This document shows positions 1 through 8,943 of a DNA stretch of 64,000 bases, piece by piece. The notes under the pieces are model-generated. The model saw nothing but the letters and a program-made list of their open reading frames with translations, was not told the DNA's origin and searched no databases. The DNA is from Gemmatimonadota bacterium (GTDB lineage Bacteria; Gemmatimonadota; Gemmatimonadetes; Longimicrobiales; Gaopeijiaceae): assembly GCA_028875075.1 (NCBI GenBank), contig JAPPGF010000030.1:1-64000 (forward strand), in the 5' to 3' direction. Positions within the stretch are counted from its first letter, which is position 1, and each line of letters starts with the position of its first letter. The translations under genes and the position numbers were made by a program.

Positions 1-82
<82 letters not shown>

Positions 83-100
83 GCGACCCGCCGGAATGCG

Positions 101-135
101 GAAGCGGTCCGGGCGCCGAGGCGCCGGACCGCTTC
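101..135 (-). terminator. Hairpin downstream of tatA
   Basis: Bases 101-116 and 121-135 form a stem of about 15 bp with one bulged G and a short loop. It lies about 25 bases past the tatA stop codon on the minus strand. No T-run follows, so it resembles a terminator stem without the usual U-tract. Confidence 0.5.
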
Positions 136-160
136 TTGAATTCCAGCCTTCCGCAGCCGG

Positions 161-454
161 CTAGCCGGTGGTGGATTCGGTCGGCTCGGCCTTGGTCTCC
201 GCTACGGGGGCCTGCTGGTTGGTGGCGTCCGTCAGACGCCTGGGCTCGGCCTCGCGCGGAGGAGGCGTATAACGAGCCTGCCTCACTTCGTCGGCCTTGA
301 GCTCCTTCTCGACCTCCCGCACCGAACTCTTGAATTCCTTGAGCCCCTTCCCCAGCGACGATCCGATCTCCGGCAGACGTTTGGCGCCAAAGAGCAGCAG
401 CACCACCAGGAAGATGAGGATCATCTCCCCCATGCCGAGGCCACCGAATGGCAT
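161..454 (-). CDS. tatA: Sec-independent translocase protein TatA/TatB
   Basis: Small membrane subunit of the twin-arginine translocase, which exports folded proteins across the inner membrane. The 97-aa product has one N-terminal membrane segment (about residues 9-22). The family hinge FGAKRLPEIG follows, then a basic amphipathic helix (GSSLGKGLKEFKSS) and a polar, Pro/Glu-rich tail. A strong Shine-Dalgarno (GGGAGGA) sits upstream of the ATG. tatC lies 6 kb upstream on the same strand, so the system is split. TatA and TatB cannot be separated by length alone; the sequence around the hinge favours TatA. Confidence 0.93.
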   Translation of the reverse strand: MPFGGLGMGEMILIFLVVLLLFGAKRLPEIGSSLGKGLKEFKSSVREVEKELKADEVRQARYTPPPREAEPRRLTDATNQQAPVAETKAEPTESTTG

Positions 455-508
455 CTTCTGATCCTCCCGGGCGCCTCGCTGCGCCCCGCTTTGGTTCGCT
501 ACCGCCGC

Positions 509-787
509 CTAGATCCAGGAACGCACGACCAGCGCGACCAAGAAGACCCCGGCCGCGGTGAGAACGTTCAGGTTGACCGCCAGCGGACCGACGGTGAGCG
601 CCAGCGCCAACAGGTCCAGCGAGAACGGGCCCACCGACAAGCTCACCGAAGTCGTGAGGAACGTCCTCGCCGCACTGTCCGGTAGGAACATCTCCGAGAG
701 CCGGGTCAGAAGCCCGCCCAGGAAGAAGCCCAGTACCAGGGCCCACGCCATCCGCACGGCACCACGCCGCCGGTTGTCAGTTAACAT
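509..787 (-). CDS. DUF4321-like small membrane protein
   Basis: A 92-aa protein with two hydrophobic stretches: about residues 13-30 (GFFLGGLLTRL) and 57-90. The second carries the pattern FSLDLLALALTVGPLAVNLN, which resembles the small DUF4321 family found beside envelope and cell-shape genes in several phyla. The function of that family is unknown to me. It is translated from an ATG preceded by a G-rich stretch and sits between tatA and the polyprenyl diphosphate synthase gene, all on the minus strand. The family assignment is from remembered sequence pattern, not a search. Confidence 0.7.
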   Translation of the reverse strand: MLTDNRRRGAVRMAWALVLGFFLGGLLTRLSEMFLPDSAARTFLTTSVSLSVGPFSLDLLALALTVGPLAVNLNVLTAAGVFLVALVVRSWI

Positions 788-826
788 ACCATCCCCGTGG
801 CTTCTTCGTTCCGGGACCGCGTCCCC

Positions 827-1864
827 TCATCGGCTACGTCCTACCGTGTAGACCACGGCATCCGACAGCGCCTCGACCGCCGCCGGCCCGGAACCGACGC
901 CCGAGAGCTCGGTTTCGGCGCGCTCCGCGTACTCGCTGGCACGATGCCGCGCGTAATCCAACCCGCCCCGTTCCGCCACGATCCCGACGATGCGCGCAAT
1001 GTCCTCCTCGGACGGGTCCACCAGCGTGAAGAAGCGGCGGATCTCCCTGATCTCAGCGGCCTGGGCGCGCGTCAAGGCGCCCACGAGCGGCAGTGTGACC
1101 TTGCGCTCGCGCAGGTCGTGCCCCGTGGGCTTGCCCGTGACCGCCTCGCTGCCCGTGTAATCCAACAGATCGTCGACGATCTGGAAAGCCATTCCCAAGT
1201 GGTGTCCGAAGCGTGCGAGGCGCGCTCGCGCTCGCGACGGACCTGCGAGGGCACCCATCTCGCAGGCAGCGGACATGAGCGAGGCCGTCTTGGCCGCGAT
1301 CAGCCGCATATAGGCTTCCTCCGAGAAATCGAGCGTGTCGTAGGACGTCAACTGCCGCATCTCACCCACGCTCATCTCGTTGGCGGCACGCGCGAGCACC
1401 CGCACGGCTTCGAGGTCGCCCAGGCCGGCGAGCTCCGTTACGGCCCGGCTGTACAGGTAGTCTCCCATTATGATCGCGATCTGGTGCGTCCAGAGCGCGT
1501 TCACCGTAGGCAGGCCCCGGCGGAGTACCGAGTGATCGACCGCGTCGTCGTGCACGAGCGTGGCGAGGTGGACCAGTTCGACGACCGCACCGAGGGTCAC
1601 CGAGCGAGCGGACACTTCCTCCGAGGAGAGTTCGGCACCGCCTACGTCGCTGGCGAGCAGCAGCAATGTCGGGCGGAACAGCTTGCCTCGCACCAGCAGC
1701 AGATAGTCGTTCACCTGCTCGATCGGCGAGAAATCACTCACCACGATCCCTTCAATCTGGTCCACGACCTGATTCAATCGCTCCATGACCGGGGCCTGGA
1801 TCGAAGCGAGGTCAGGCCCTGCCGGGAGCGTGAGTGGGCCTGATCCGGAACGGTGCACGGACAT
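827..1864 (-). CDS. Polyprenyl (trans-isoprenyl) diphosphate synthase
   Basis: All-trans prenyl diphosphate synthase of 345 aa that condenses isopentenyl diphosphate onto an allylic primer. Both aspartate-rich Mg-binding motifs are present: DDAVD at residues 106-110 followed by LRRG, and DDLLD at 231-235 followed by the GKPTGHDLRERK segment. The length fits octaprenyl/heptaprenyl-type synthases, which make the side chain of respiratory quinones. A farnesyl or geranylgeranyl product is less likely but cannot be excluded without the chain-length-determining residues. It stands between a DUF4321 protein and glutamate formimidoyltransferase, with 87 bases free upstream. Confidence 0.93.
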   Translation of the reverse strand: MSVHRSGSGPLTLPAGPDLASIQAPVMERLNQVVDQIEGIVVSDFSPIEQVNDYLLLVRGKLFRPTLLLLASDVGGAELSSEEVSARSVTLGAVVELVHLATLVHDDAVDHSVLRRGLPTVNALWTHQIAIIMGDYLYSRAVTELAGLGDLEAVRVLARAANEMSVGEMRQLTSYDTLDFSEEAYMRLIAAKTASLMSAACEMGALAGPSRARARLARFGHHLGMAFQIVDDLLDYTGSEAVTGKPTGHDLRERKVTLPLVGALTRAQAAEIREIRRFFTLVDPSEEDIARIVGIVAERGGLDYARHRASEYAERAETELSGVGSGPAAVEALSDAVVYTVGRSR

Positions 1865-1951
1865 TGCGAGCCTAGGCCCGGGGAGACCGCGTCAAGCGGA
1901 GAGCCCCGAGCCGTTCGCAGGCGGGCGCTGGTGTGCTCAGAGCTTCCGGGC

Positions 1952-3010
1952 TCATGGCTCTTGGTCTCGGCTGGGCGGCCGGGTCAGCGATCCGGAAAGT
2001 CGAAGGGCGCTCTCCCGGACCCGCGCGGGCACTGCCTCACCCTCGCCCCGAACGGCCTGGAGGACAGCGTCCGCGCGTACGGCCGCGCGCTCCGCGACAT
2101 GCCGGGCCAGTCGCGGCGAGAGCAACCGGGCGGGGGGACAGTCGAGGACACGCAATCTGTCGGCGGCCGCCGGGAGCACAAGGGCGTCCGGAATCATGCC
2201 GATCACCTCGGTCTCGGTGATCCGCCCACCCGACGCCTCCAGCCGTCGCTCGACATAACGGTAGACGTCGAACGGCGACGTGCGGTCCATGTCCTCGAGA
2301 TTCATCGACAGCTGTAGCCGGTCCTGGGACTCGAGCCTGAAGGCGAGCACCCTGAGCGCGGCGAACCCCCTAGCACCTCTTGAGGTCCCCCTGCCCTCGC
2401 GCAGCTCGCGAGCCAGTGCGCGCGCCGCCTCCAGATCCACGCCCTCAAGATAGAGGTTCCAAGCCAGCAGCACCCGCCGGGCACCCACGCACGTCGCGCC
2501 GGCGCTGGGGTGCGCGGCGCTGCGGCCGGCCGAAAGGTCCGGCTCGCGGCCTTCGGGAAACCCGGCCGCGAGGGCCTCGAATCCGCCGCTGCGCAGCTCG
2601 GAGAGCCGGGCCGTCGGCCCCTTCGAGGCCTCCCCGTAGAAGTAGATCGGGATACCGAGCCGGTCGGCCAGCGTCCGACCGACGCGGTGCGCGCTCGCCG
2701 CCGCGTCGGCGAGCGTCAGCCCCTGGAGCGGCACGAAAGGGAGCACATCGAGCGCGCCAACCCTCGGGTGGACCCCGCGATGGACCCGCAGGTCGAAGTG
2801 TTCGCAGGCGAAGCGGGCAGCCTCGAGCGAGGTCGCCTCGACGCTGGCGGGATCTCCTACGTAGGTGACGACGCTACGGTTGTGGTCCCGATCGGAGGAC
2901 CAGTCGAGCACCTCGACGCCCCCGTCCTCGATGACGTCCAGCAGCTCTCGGAGGCGACGCACGTCGCGCCCCTCGCTGAAGTTGGGCACGGCCTGCAATA
3001 CGGGAAGCAT
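1952..3010 (-). CDS. ftcD: Glutamate formimidoyltransferase
   Basis: Transfers the formimino group of formimidoyl-glutamate, from histidine breakdown, to tetrahydrofolate. The product shows the FtcD N-terminal signature: a start-proximal VPNFSEGRD, the DRDHNRSVVTY segment, and HRGVHPRVGALDVLPFVPL around residue 100. At about 352 aa it covers the transferase part only and has no cyclodeaminase domain, so it is the single-domain bacterial form. The open frame extends upstream to base 3157, but homology begins at MLPVLQAVPN, so I place the start at the ATG at 3010. No histidine-utilisation genes (hutH/U/I) are in the window. A TATACC hexamer lies 7 bases before this ATG and may be a promoter. 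Confidence 0.9.
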   Translation of the reverse strand: MLPVLQAVPNFSEGRDVRRLRELLDVIEDGGVEVLDWSSDRDHNRSVVTYVGDPASVEATSLEAARFACEHFDLRVHRGVHPRVGALDVLPFVPLQGLTLADAAASAHRVGRTLADRLGIPIYFYGEASKGPTARLSELRSGGFEALAAGFPEGREPDLSAGRSAAHPSAGATCVGARRVLLAWNLYLEGVDLEAARALARELREGRGTSRGARGFAALRVLAFRLESQDRLQLSMNLEDMDRTSPFDVYRYVERRLEASGGRITETEVIGMIPDALVLPAAADRLRVLDCPPARLLSPRLARHVAERAAVRADAVLQAVRGEGEAVPARVRESALRLSGSLTRPPSRDQEP

Positions 3011-3017
3011 GGAGCAA

Positions 3018-3023
3018 GGTATA
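3018..3023 (-). promoter_or_regulatory. Possible -10 element for a leaderless ftcD mRNA
   Basis: On the minus strand TATACC ends 7 bases before the ftcD ATG and no Shine-Dalgarno is visible. That spacing would put the transcription start at or next to the start codon. No convincing -35 is seen. Confidence 0.3.
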
Positions 3024-3157
3024 GGGGAACCAGAGCCCGAGGTACAGCGGGAGCGGCGGCCGGCCGGCCGCGACCGGAACCCGCCTCGCCGAGCCCGTCG
3101 CCCCCAGCGCAGTCCCGTTCCCCGCCTGTCGACGGACTGCGCCCTCGGCGCGGGCAC

Positions 3158-6091
3158 TCAGCGGAGGCCGGGTCGTCGCGCGTTGTTCTGCTGTTTGTAG
3201 TTGAAGTGGAGGTCCTGGTTGGCCTTGAGGGCGACCTCGAAGCGGAACGCCCAGTTCCCCACGGCGGTCTGGGAGAAATCGAAGTTGGCCTCCCAGTCGT
3301 GGATATCACGCGTTACTCGAATCATGTGGTCGTTGAAGCCACGTCGCTCCAGGTCGTAGGACGTGCGCCAGCTGACTTGCCAGCGCTCCGTGGGCGTGAG
3401 CTCGACCGTGCCGCTGAGCATCTGACTCGCCGCGCGTCGCGAGTCGCGCGGACGCGCGAGCGAATAGTTGAGGTTGGCTCTCCATGTCCCGACCGGCTGG
3501 TCGCCGCGCCGCAGGCGGGCGCCGCCGAAGGCGCCGCGGTCCTGGCCGGGGATGATCATGCTCTCGCTGGCGAGCATGTCGTCCAACAGGAACGGATTTT
3601 CTTCCAGCTCGTCGGCCTCCACTTGGGCGGTGTCGGCGGGTTCGGCCGTGTCGGCTTCTTCGCCACCGGCGAGGCCCAAGGCACGCCACAGCCCGGAGTC
3701 GTTATCGAGCGAGAAGCCGAGGTTCAGGTCGGCGAGACGGAAATCGAATCGGCGCTCCCTGTGGGTCTCTCCGTTTGCGAGCTGAACGACCGTGTCTGCG
3801 AACAGATCGTGGCTCATCGAAATCGACAACCCTCGCAGGAAATCCGAGCTTACCTGGCTGTTGATGCGAGTGGTCTGAAAGCCGAACAGCGGATCGCCTC
3901 GCTCGTCGGCCTCGACGAAATCGTACTGCACGGCCGACGTGCGCAGCGCCAGCAGGGTCACGATGTCCGGCCTGGGCGGCATGGGCCGCGGAGCGTCGGG
4001 ATCGACAGTCGTGTCCTCAGCCGCGGGCCCGTCCTGTTCCGCATCCGCGGTGTCGGCCGTCGGGGCCCTGCGCTTGGCCTCGAACGTCTGGGTCAGAGTG
4101 AGGGAGAGCTCCTTGCGGGGGCGGATCTCTCGCCGGCCGAATACCTGCTGCTGTAGGTCGGTGGAGGTGACCGCGGGCGCGTAGGAGAACTGAAAAGAGG
4201 GCGAGAGCTTGTGCCGTATCGCCTCGAATGGACCCGCTCCCGGGAAGAAGCCGAACAGGTCGGACTTGAGATTCGCGCCGACGGTGACACGCGTCGGGCT
4301 GCTCACGAACCGGTCGCGGGCGATGTCGAGCGTGTCGGACTGTCGCGCCGTTCCCTGAAGGGACAGCGACGGCGTCAGCGTGGTCGAACCGATCAGCTGC
4401 TGCTGGTATCCGATCGAGGTCTGCCAGTCGAGATCCGTCCGTGCCACGTCGCCCAACGTCGTCGCCGCTCCGGTCGGGGAGTGAGCCGAAGGCACGAGCA
4501 GGCGACCCGACGGAGAGATGCCCAGCGCCTCCGACTCGGCGGGGCGTACCGGAATCTGGAACACGGACGATCGCTGGATGGACAGGCGCTGCGACCACGA
4601 CAGGTTGCCCACGTTGAAGCTCGAGCGTATGCGGCTGTCGATGTCCTCGGTGTCCGCGTTGGCCGCCGTGACGGGCCCGCCCACTTCCCGGGCGCGGTCG
4701 ATGGTCCTGCGCGAGCCGCTCGCCCCGCCGGACCAGGTCAGGTTGTTCCACCAGCTCGCTCGCGCGGGAGGAGCACGGAACAGCGTGATCGTCGAGAGGT
4801 TGAGCTGCACCTGGGGCAGAGTCATCCGCACCCGGTCATCGGACAGATACTGATCTCGATTGCCCGAGAGCGAGACATTGCCCCAATCGAAGCGTCGATC
4901 GAAGCCGCCCGTGGAGTTGATCGACTGGGTGACCTCGCGAGGGTCGAAGCTGTTGCGGCGGAGAAATTCGTTGGACGAGCTGTATCTGGCCGCCAACCTG
5001 AGACTCGTGCGCTCATCCATCTGCCAGGAGTGTTCGGTGTCAAAAGCGAATTGCCGGCTGCCGTCGTGTTCCCAGTAGCGACGCACGTTGACGCTGCCCT
5101 CTAGGAACTGGCGAGCCCAGGCATAGCGGAGACGGCCGGTGAGCGCCGTAAAGTTGTCGCTGAACCAGTCGAGCGCCACGGTCGCGTCGGCGTAGTCGCT
5201 CATGGCCCAGTAGAAGCCGATGTTGCTGACTCGACGCCGGTATCCGCCGGAGGTCCGAACGATGTCGTTCACGCTGAAGCTGGGCATCAGCAGGCCGCTG
5301 GCCCGTCCGCTGCCCAGGCCCTGGGCGATGAAGGGCAGCCATGCCACTGGCACGTCGCCGAAATAGAGCTTGACCGGCCGGGCGACGAGGATCCGGCCGG
5401 CCACGATCTTCACCTCCTTGGCCCTGAAGTGGTAGTGCGGCACGTCGAGGTCGCAGGAGGTGAAATGCGTCTCCGCGCCGTACACGGCGTCGGCAGACAC
5501 CGAGGGCAGATCGCCCGTCATGTACCAGTCCGCTCCCTCTCTGTAGTGCGTGCGGGCACCGAGCGCTGTTCCCCGCTGCTGCTCGAAGTCCAAGATCACA
5601 TGCTCGCTTTGCACCTCGTCGCCGGCGGCCGGCGTGTAGACGGGCCGTCCGATCGCGTCCAGGCGACGTGTCCTCTCGTGGTAGCGGATGACGGAGTCGG
5701 CCGTCAGCTCCGAGCCCCGTGCCGTGATCGCAGCCCTCTGCACGCTGTCCCCGTGCAGCACCAGCACCCGATCGGTCGCGTCGAAGTCGGCGGCCAAGCC
5801 TTCGTACCCGGTCGCTTCGTAGCCGCCGAGCCCGAGGAGCGCCGCCACGACCGAGTCGCCAGCCGAGCCGCCTGCGCGCCGCGCGCTGGGACGCTCGCCC
5901 GCGGTGTCGAGCGGCAGCGTGACGGTGTCGGGCGCGGGCTCGCGTCCGAGCCGCTCCAGCGCGGCACGGATACGGAGCTCGACCGAGTCCTGGGCCTGGG
6001 CCTTCAGCGGTGCCGGGACCGTGCCCAAGACAAGAAAGAGCGTAGCCATGAGTGGTAGGACGTGCGGTCGCCGGAGCGAGGCAATCGTCAC
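3158..6091 (-). CDS. lptD: LPS-assembly outer-membrane protein LptD (OstA family)
   Basis: Outer-membrane beta-barrel that inserts lipopolysaccharide into the outer leaflet. The 977-aa precursor starts with a signal peptide ending near PLKAQAQ (residue ~33). A periplasmic OstA-like domain follows (about 90-230), with HVILDFEQQRG and the conserved stretch ARPVKLYFGDVPVAWLPF. The rest is a long barrel of alternating strands rich in W, R and Y. A Pro/Glu/Asp-rich low-complexity insert occurs around residues 670-720. The start is the GTG at 6091, which overlaps the tatC stop as GTGA. Size and domain order match the large LptD proteins of Bacteroidetes-like diderms. lptE is not recognisable nearby. 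Confidence 0.9.
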   Translation of the reverse strand: MTIASLRRPHVLPLMATLFLVLGTVPAPLKAQAQDSVELRIRAALERLGREPAPDTVTLPLDTAGERPSARRAGGSAGDSVVAALLGLGGYEATGYEGLAADFDATDRVLVLHGDSVQRAAITARGSELTADSVIRYHERTRRLDAIGRPVYTPAAGDEVQSEHVILDFEQQRGTALGARTHYREGADWYMTGDLPSVSADAVYGAETHFTSCDLDVPHYHFRAKEVKIVAGRILVARPVKLYFGDVPVAWLPFIAQGLGSGRASGLLMPSFSVNDIVRTSGGYRRRVSNIGFYWAMSDYADATVALDWFSDNFTALTGRLRYAWARQFLEGSVNVRRYWEHDGSRQFAFDTEHSWQMDERTSLRLAARYSSSNEFLRRNSFDPREVTQSINSTGGFDRRFDWGNVSLSGNRDQYLSDDRVRMTLPQVQLNLSTITLFRAPPARASWWNNLTWSGGASGSRRTIDRAREVGGPVTAANADTEDIDSRIRSSFNVGNLSWSQRLSIQRSSVFQIPVRPAESEALGISPSGRLLVPSAHSPTGAATTLGDVARTDLDWQTSIGYQQQLIGSTTLTPSLSLQGTARQSDTLDIARDRFVSSPTRVTVGANLKSDLFGFFPGAGPFEAIRHKLSPSFQFSYAPAVTSTDLQQQVFGRREIRPRKELSLTLTQTFEAKRRAPTADTADAEQDGPAAEDTTVDPDAPRPMPPRPDIVTLLALRTSAVQYDFVEADERGDPLFGFQTTRINSQVSSDFLRGLSISMSHDLFADTVVQLANGETHRERRFDFRLADLNLGFSLDNDSGLWRALGLAGGEEADTAEPADTAQVEADELEENPFLLDDMLASESMIIPGQDRGAFGGARLRRGDQPVGTWRANLNYSLARPRDSRRAASQMLSGTVELTPTERWQVSWRTSYDLERRGFNDHMIRVTRDIHDWEANFDFSQTAVGNWAFRFEVALKANQDLHFNYKQQNNARRPGLR

Positions 6092-6906
6092 TGCGGGTCC
6101 TGTTGCTCTCGATCGGCCTCGACCACGCCCGCCGACGCCTCCAGCTCGGGCGGCTCGATCGCGTTCTCCTCTGGCGCCTTCCTACGAACGAAGGCCGCCA
6201 ACAGGATGCTGACTTCGTAGAGGATGATCAGCGGGAACATCAGCAACGCCGTGACCGCGATGACGTCGCCGGGGCTCAGGAACGCGGCCGTGACCGTGAT
6301 GATCACGATCGCGTGGCGGCGCTTCGACCTGAGGTACGCCGGCGTCACCAGTCCGAGCGCCGCCAGGATCATGACGACGACCGGCAACTCGAACACGATC
6401 CCGAATGCCAACAGCAGCCGAACCGTGTACGCGAGGTGTTGGTCGACCCCGATCGTCCACGCCAGGTATTCCTCCTGGAATCCGTCGAAGAAGCGGAGCG
6501 TGAGCGGCAGGGCCACGAAGTAGGCCAGAGCCACACCGAGAATGAAGAGGCCCAAGCCCGTGTACAGGGCGGGAATGATGATACGCCGCTCGCGTCTCTC
6601 CAGCGCCGGAGACATGAACGCCCACACCTGATAGATGATGATCGGGAACGAGAGAATGACCCCGACGATCAGCGCCAGCTTCAACTCGATGAAGAAAGGC
6701 GTGGCCGGGCTGAAGACGTTGAGCTGACCGTTGGGCAGATAGGGTCGGATGGGGTTGATCAACAACTCCATGACCCCGTAGTAGTGGACGATGACGAAGC
6801 CCACGACGCAGGCGGCTATGAGCGAGCCGCCTGCCTTGAAGATGCGCCAGCGCAGCTCTTCGAGGTGATCGAGGAAGGGCATCTCACCCCGTGGATTTAC
6901 GTACAC
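6088..6906 (-). CDS. tatC: Sec-independent translocase protein TatC
   Basis: Core signal-peptide receptor of the twin-arginine translocase. Six membrane segments are evident, and the conserved N-terminus MPFLDHLEELRWR is intact, including the EELR motif that binds the twin-arginine signal. The FSPATPFF and FELPVVV signatures are also present. I choose the GTG at 6906 because AGGAG lies 8 bases upstream and it sits just past the nrdR stop. The ATG at 6882 is an alternative. The open frame reaching to 7023 would overlap nrdR and lacks homology. The 3' end overlaps lptD by 4 bases. The tail after the last helix is acidic and glutamate-rich. Confidence 0.94.
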   Translation of the reverse strand: MYVNPRGEMPFLDHLEELRWRIFKAGGSLIAACVVGFVIVHYYGVMELLINPIRPYLPNGQLNVFSPATPFFIELKLALIVGVILSFPIIIYQVWAFMSPALERRERRIIIPALYTGLGLFILGVALAYFVALPLTLRFFDGFQEEYLAWTIGVDQHLAYTVRLLLAFGIVFELPVVVMILAALGLVTPAYLRSKRRHAIVIITVTAAFLSPGDVIAVTALLMFPLIILYEVSILLAAFVRRKAPEENAIEPPELEASAGVVEADREQQDPQ

Positions 6907-6928
6907 CGCAAGTTCTCCTGGCGCTCGG

Positions 6929-7429
6929 CTACGGGAGCGGCAACTCGACCTGGTGACGTGCCAGCGCCTCACGCTCGCCGTGCGACTCCAATTCGTCCAC
7001 GGCGTCTCTGAACTCCCCGGCATCCTGGAAGTTGCGGTACACCGACGCGTAACGAACGTACGCCACGCGGTCGAGCTTCTGCAGTGCCCCCATCACGCGC
7101 TCACCGATCCAGGCACTCTCAACCTCTATCCCCGCCTCCCGCGAAAGGTCCTCCTCGATCGCCTCGACGACGGCTTCGATCGCCGACGCCAAGACCGGCC
7201 GCTTTGCGCACGCCGCCTGTACGCTGTCGATCAGCTTGCCACGGTCGAAATCTTCAGTGACCTGGCCGCGTTTGATCACCTGAATGGGTCGTTGCTCCAC
7301 GTACTCGTACGTCGTGAAGCGCTGCTGGCAGACGCCGCACTCGCGGCGGCGGCGCACGGCTCTTCCGCCCTTGCTGGTGCGGGTGTCCACCACTCGATTG
7401 TCGAGGGCGTCGCAGTTGGGACAACGCAT
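6929..7429 (-). CDS. nrdR: Transcriptional repressor NrdR
   Basis: Represses ribonucleotide reductase genes in response to dATP/ATP. The 166-aa protein has the N-terminal zinc ribbon (C3, C6, C31, C34) with a basic linker that binds NrdR boxes. An ATP-cone domain follows (about residues 49-139), opening with VIKRGQVTEDFDRGKL. Length and architecture are standard. No ribonucleotide reductase gene is in the window, and I see no pair of NrdR boxes nearby. It lies between tatC and cpoB on the same strand with short gaps, so it is probably co-transcribed with envelope genes. Confidence 0.95.
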   Translation of the reverse strand: MRCPNCDALDNRVVDTRTSKGGRAVRRRRECGVCQQRFTTYEYVEQRPIQVIKRGQVTEDFDRGKLIDSVQAACAKRPVLASAIEAVVEAIEEDLSREAGIEVESAWIGERVMGALQKLDRVAYVRYASVYRNFQDAGEFRDAVDELESHGEREALARHQVELPLP

Positions 7430-7445
7430 GGGGAGGAAGCTCCGG

Positions 7446-8240
7446 CTACGGGAGCTCCCGGAGCGCCTCCCGGGCTAGCTCGGCGGCGTCGCTGTCCGGA
7501 TAGCTGTTGGCCACTCGCTCGAGGAAGCGAACGCCTTCCTGGCGGTTCTCGAGTCCGAGGTTCAGGAGCCCGATCCGGTACAGGGCGTCGGGTACGCGTG
7601 CCGCGGTAGGGTGGAGTTCCGGGATCTGTCCGAACGTCTCGATCGCTTCCTGCAGCCGGTCTTGCCGCTCAAGGATGTCGCCGAGATAGAAGCGAGCCTC
7701 GGGCGCCAGCACGTGAGCCCCGTAGCGGCCCAGAAAGTCCTCGAACGCCTGTTGTGCGGTGCCGAGCGAGCCACGCTGATGAAGTTGGACGGCGGTGTTG
7801 TACGTCTGCTCTGCCAATCCCGACGCAGCTACCGCGCCCCCGAGCTGGTCGGGTCCAGACGCCTGCGTGCCCGTACCCAGACCCGGCGCCGCAGACAGCC
7901 CCCCCCGTCTGAGCCCCTCCAGCTGGTCACGCACACTCGCGATGGTCCTCTGGTTCTGCCCGGTCAGCTCTCGAAGGGTCACCAGCTCGTCCAGGATGCG
8001 CTGCAGCCGGCGCGACACGTCGCCCCGAATCTCGAACAACTGATCGTTCTGACTTCGGAGCGTGTCCTGCGTGCTGGCAGCCTCGCGCGCCATGAGCGCC
8101 AACAGGCTGTCCTGGCGCTCGGCCAGCCCGGCCATCTCGGCCTCGACCCTGCGCAAGTCGCCCTTGGTTGCACAACCGACGGAGACGAGCAGGGCGGCGG
8201 CTAACGCCGCCGCCCTGGAAGAACAAGAACTTCTGTTCAT
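7446..8240 (-). CDS. cpoB: Tol-Pal system TPR protein CpoB (YbgF)
   Basis: Periplasmic partner of the Tol-Pal machine that couples septal peptidoglycan synthesis to outer-membrane constriction. The N-terminus is a signal sequence ending in a lipobox-like VSVGC (Cys23), so it may be a lipoprotein. Residues ~28-105 form a long charged coiled coil, the usual trimerisation region. Residues ~125-264 are tetratricopeptide repeats (YNTAVQLHQRGS, APEARFYLGD, PDALYRIGLLNL, AAELAREAL). It is the last gene of the tolQ-tolR-tolA-tolB-pal-cpoB order read on the minus strand. Confidence 0.92.
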   Translation of the reverse strand: MNRSSCSSRAAALAAALLVSVGCATKGDLRRVEAEMAGLAERQDSLLALMAREAASTQDTLRSQNDQLFEIRGDVSRRLQRILDELVTLRELTGQNQRTIASVRDQLEGLRRGGLSAAPGLGTGTQASGPDQLGGAVAASGLAEQTYNTAVQLHQRGSLGTAQQAFEDFLGRYGAHVLAPEARFYLGDILERQDRLQEAIETFGQIPELHPTAARVPDALYRIGLLNLGLENRQEGVRFLERVANSYPDSDAAELAREALRELP

Positions 8241-8248
8241 GAGGATCT

Positions 8249-8848
8249 TCAGCGTGGCGAGACCAGATCCTCGTCACCGCTGATTGTGAACTGCGCGCGC
8301 CGGTTCTGGGCCCACGCTTCTTCGTTGCTCTCCGCCACTAGCGGCTCCTCCTCTCCGCGAGAGCTCGTAGCGAAACGGCCCTCGTCCAATCCGAATCCCG
8401 TGAGGAAGGTCCTCACGGACTCGGCGCGCCTTGAGCCGAGCGCGAGGTTGTACTCCGTGGAGCCGCGCTCGTCGGCATGGCCCTCGATCGCAAGGCTCAC
8501 GGACGGATTCGCGCGGAGGATATCCACCTTCTCGCGCAGGACGCTCTCGGCGTCGGGCCTGATGGCGGACTCGTCGTAGTCGAAGTTGACCATCTGCTCG
8601 AGCGTCATGCGCATTGCGCGTTGCTCGGCCGCGAGGCGCTCCGCCTCCGCACGAGCGCGTTCAGCTGCCGCCTCAGCCGCTGCGATCGAGTCGGCGCGGG
8701 CACGCGCGATCGAGTCAGCGCGCATCTGCGCCAGCTCCTCTTCAGTGGGCCCCGTCGGCGCGGGCGGCGGCGGCGGCGGTTCCGGCCTGCAAGCGGCCAC
8801 GGTCATGACGAGGACCAAGGCGGCGACGGAAAGGCGATGTGCGGTCAT
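8249..8848 (-). CDS. pal: Peptidoglycan-associated lipoprotein Pal
   Basis: Outer-membrane lipoprotein that anchors the envelope to peptidoglycan and binds TolB. From the ATG at 8848, preceded by AGGAG, the 199-aa precursor has a signal peptide with lipobox VAAC (Cys20) and a proline run. An alanine/arginine-rich helix (about 36-80) containing three near-repeats of ADSIA follows. An OmpA-like C-terminal domain (85-190) ends the protein, with IEGHADERGSTEYN and the later NRRAQF that contact diaminopimelate. The open frame continues upstream to 9127 through the tolB-pal gap without a plausible start, so I reject the longer form. Confidence 0.95.
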   Translation of the reverse strand: MTAHRLSVAALVLVMTVAACRPEPPPPPPAPTGPTEEELAQMRADSIARARADSIAAAEAAAERARAEAERLAAEQRAMRMTLEQMVNFDYDESAIRPDAESVLREKVDILRANPSVSLAIEGHADERGSTEYNLALGSRRAESVRTFLTGFGLDEGRFATSSRGEEEPLVAESNEEAWAQNRRAQFTISGDEDLVSPR

Positions 8849-8908
8849 TCCTGCTCCTGGGAAAAGGAAGGGACAGTCGCTAGTGGTCGGCGGGCGCTTC
8901 TGGGCCCA

Positions 8909-8937
8909 CATATAGGGCGACGACGGAGGTGGCGCAA
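8909..8937 (-). promoter_or_regulatory. Candidate internal promoter upstream of pal
   Basis: On the minus strand a -35-like TTGCGC (8937-8932) and a -10-like TATATG (8914-8909) are separated by exactly 17 bases. They lie in the 95-base gap after the tolB stop and 60 bases before the pal start. Each hexamer matches the sigma-70 consensus at four of six positions. It could allow extra pal expression independent of tolB. Confidence 0.45.
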
Positions 8938-8943
8938 GTAAGG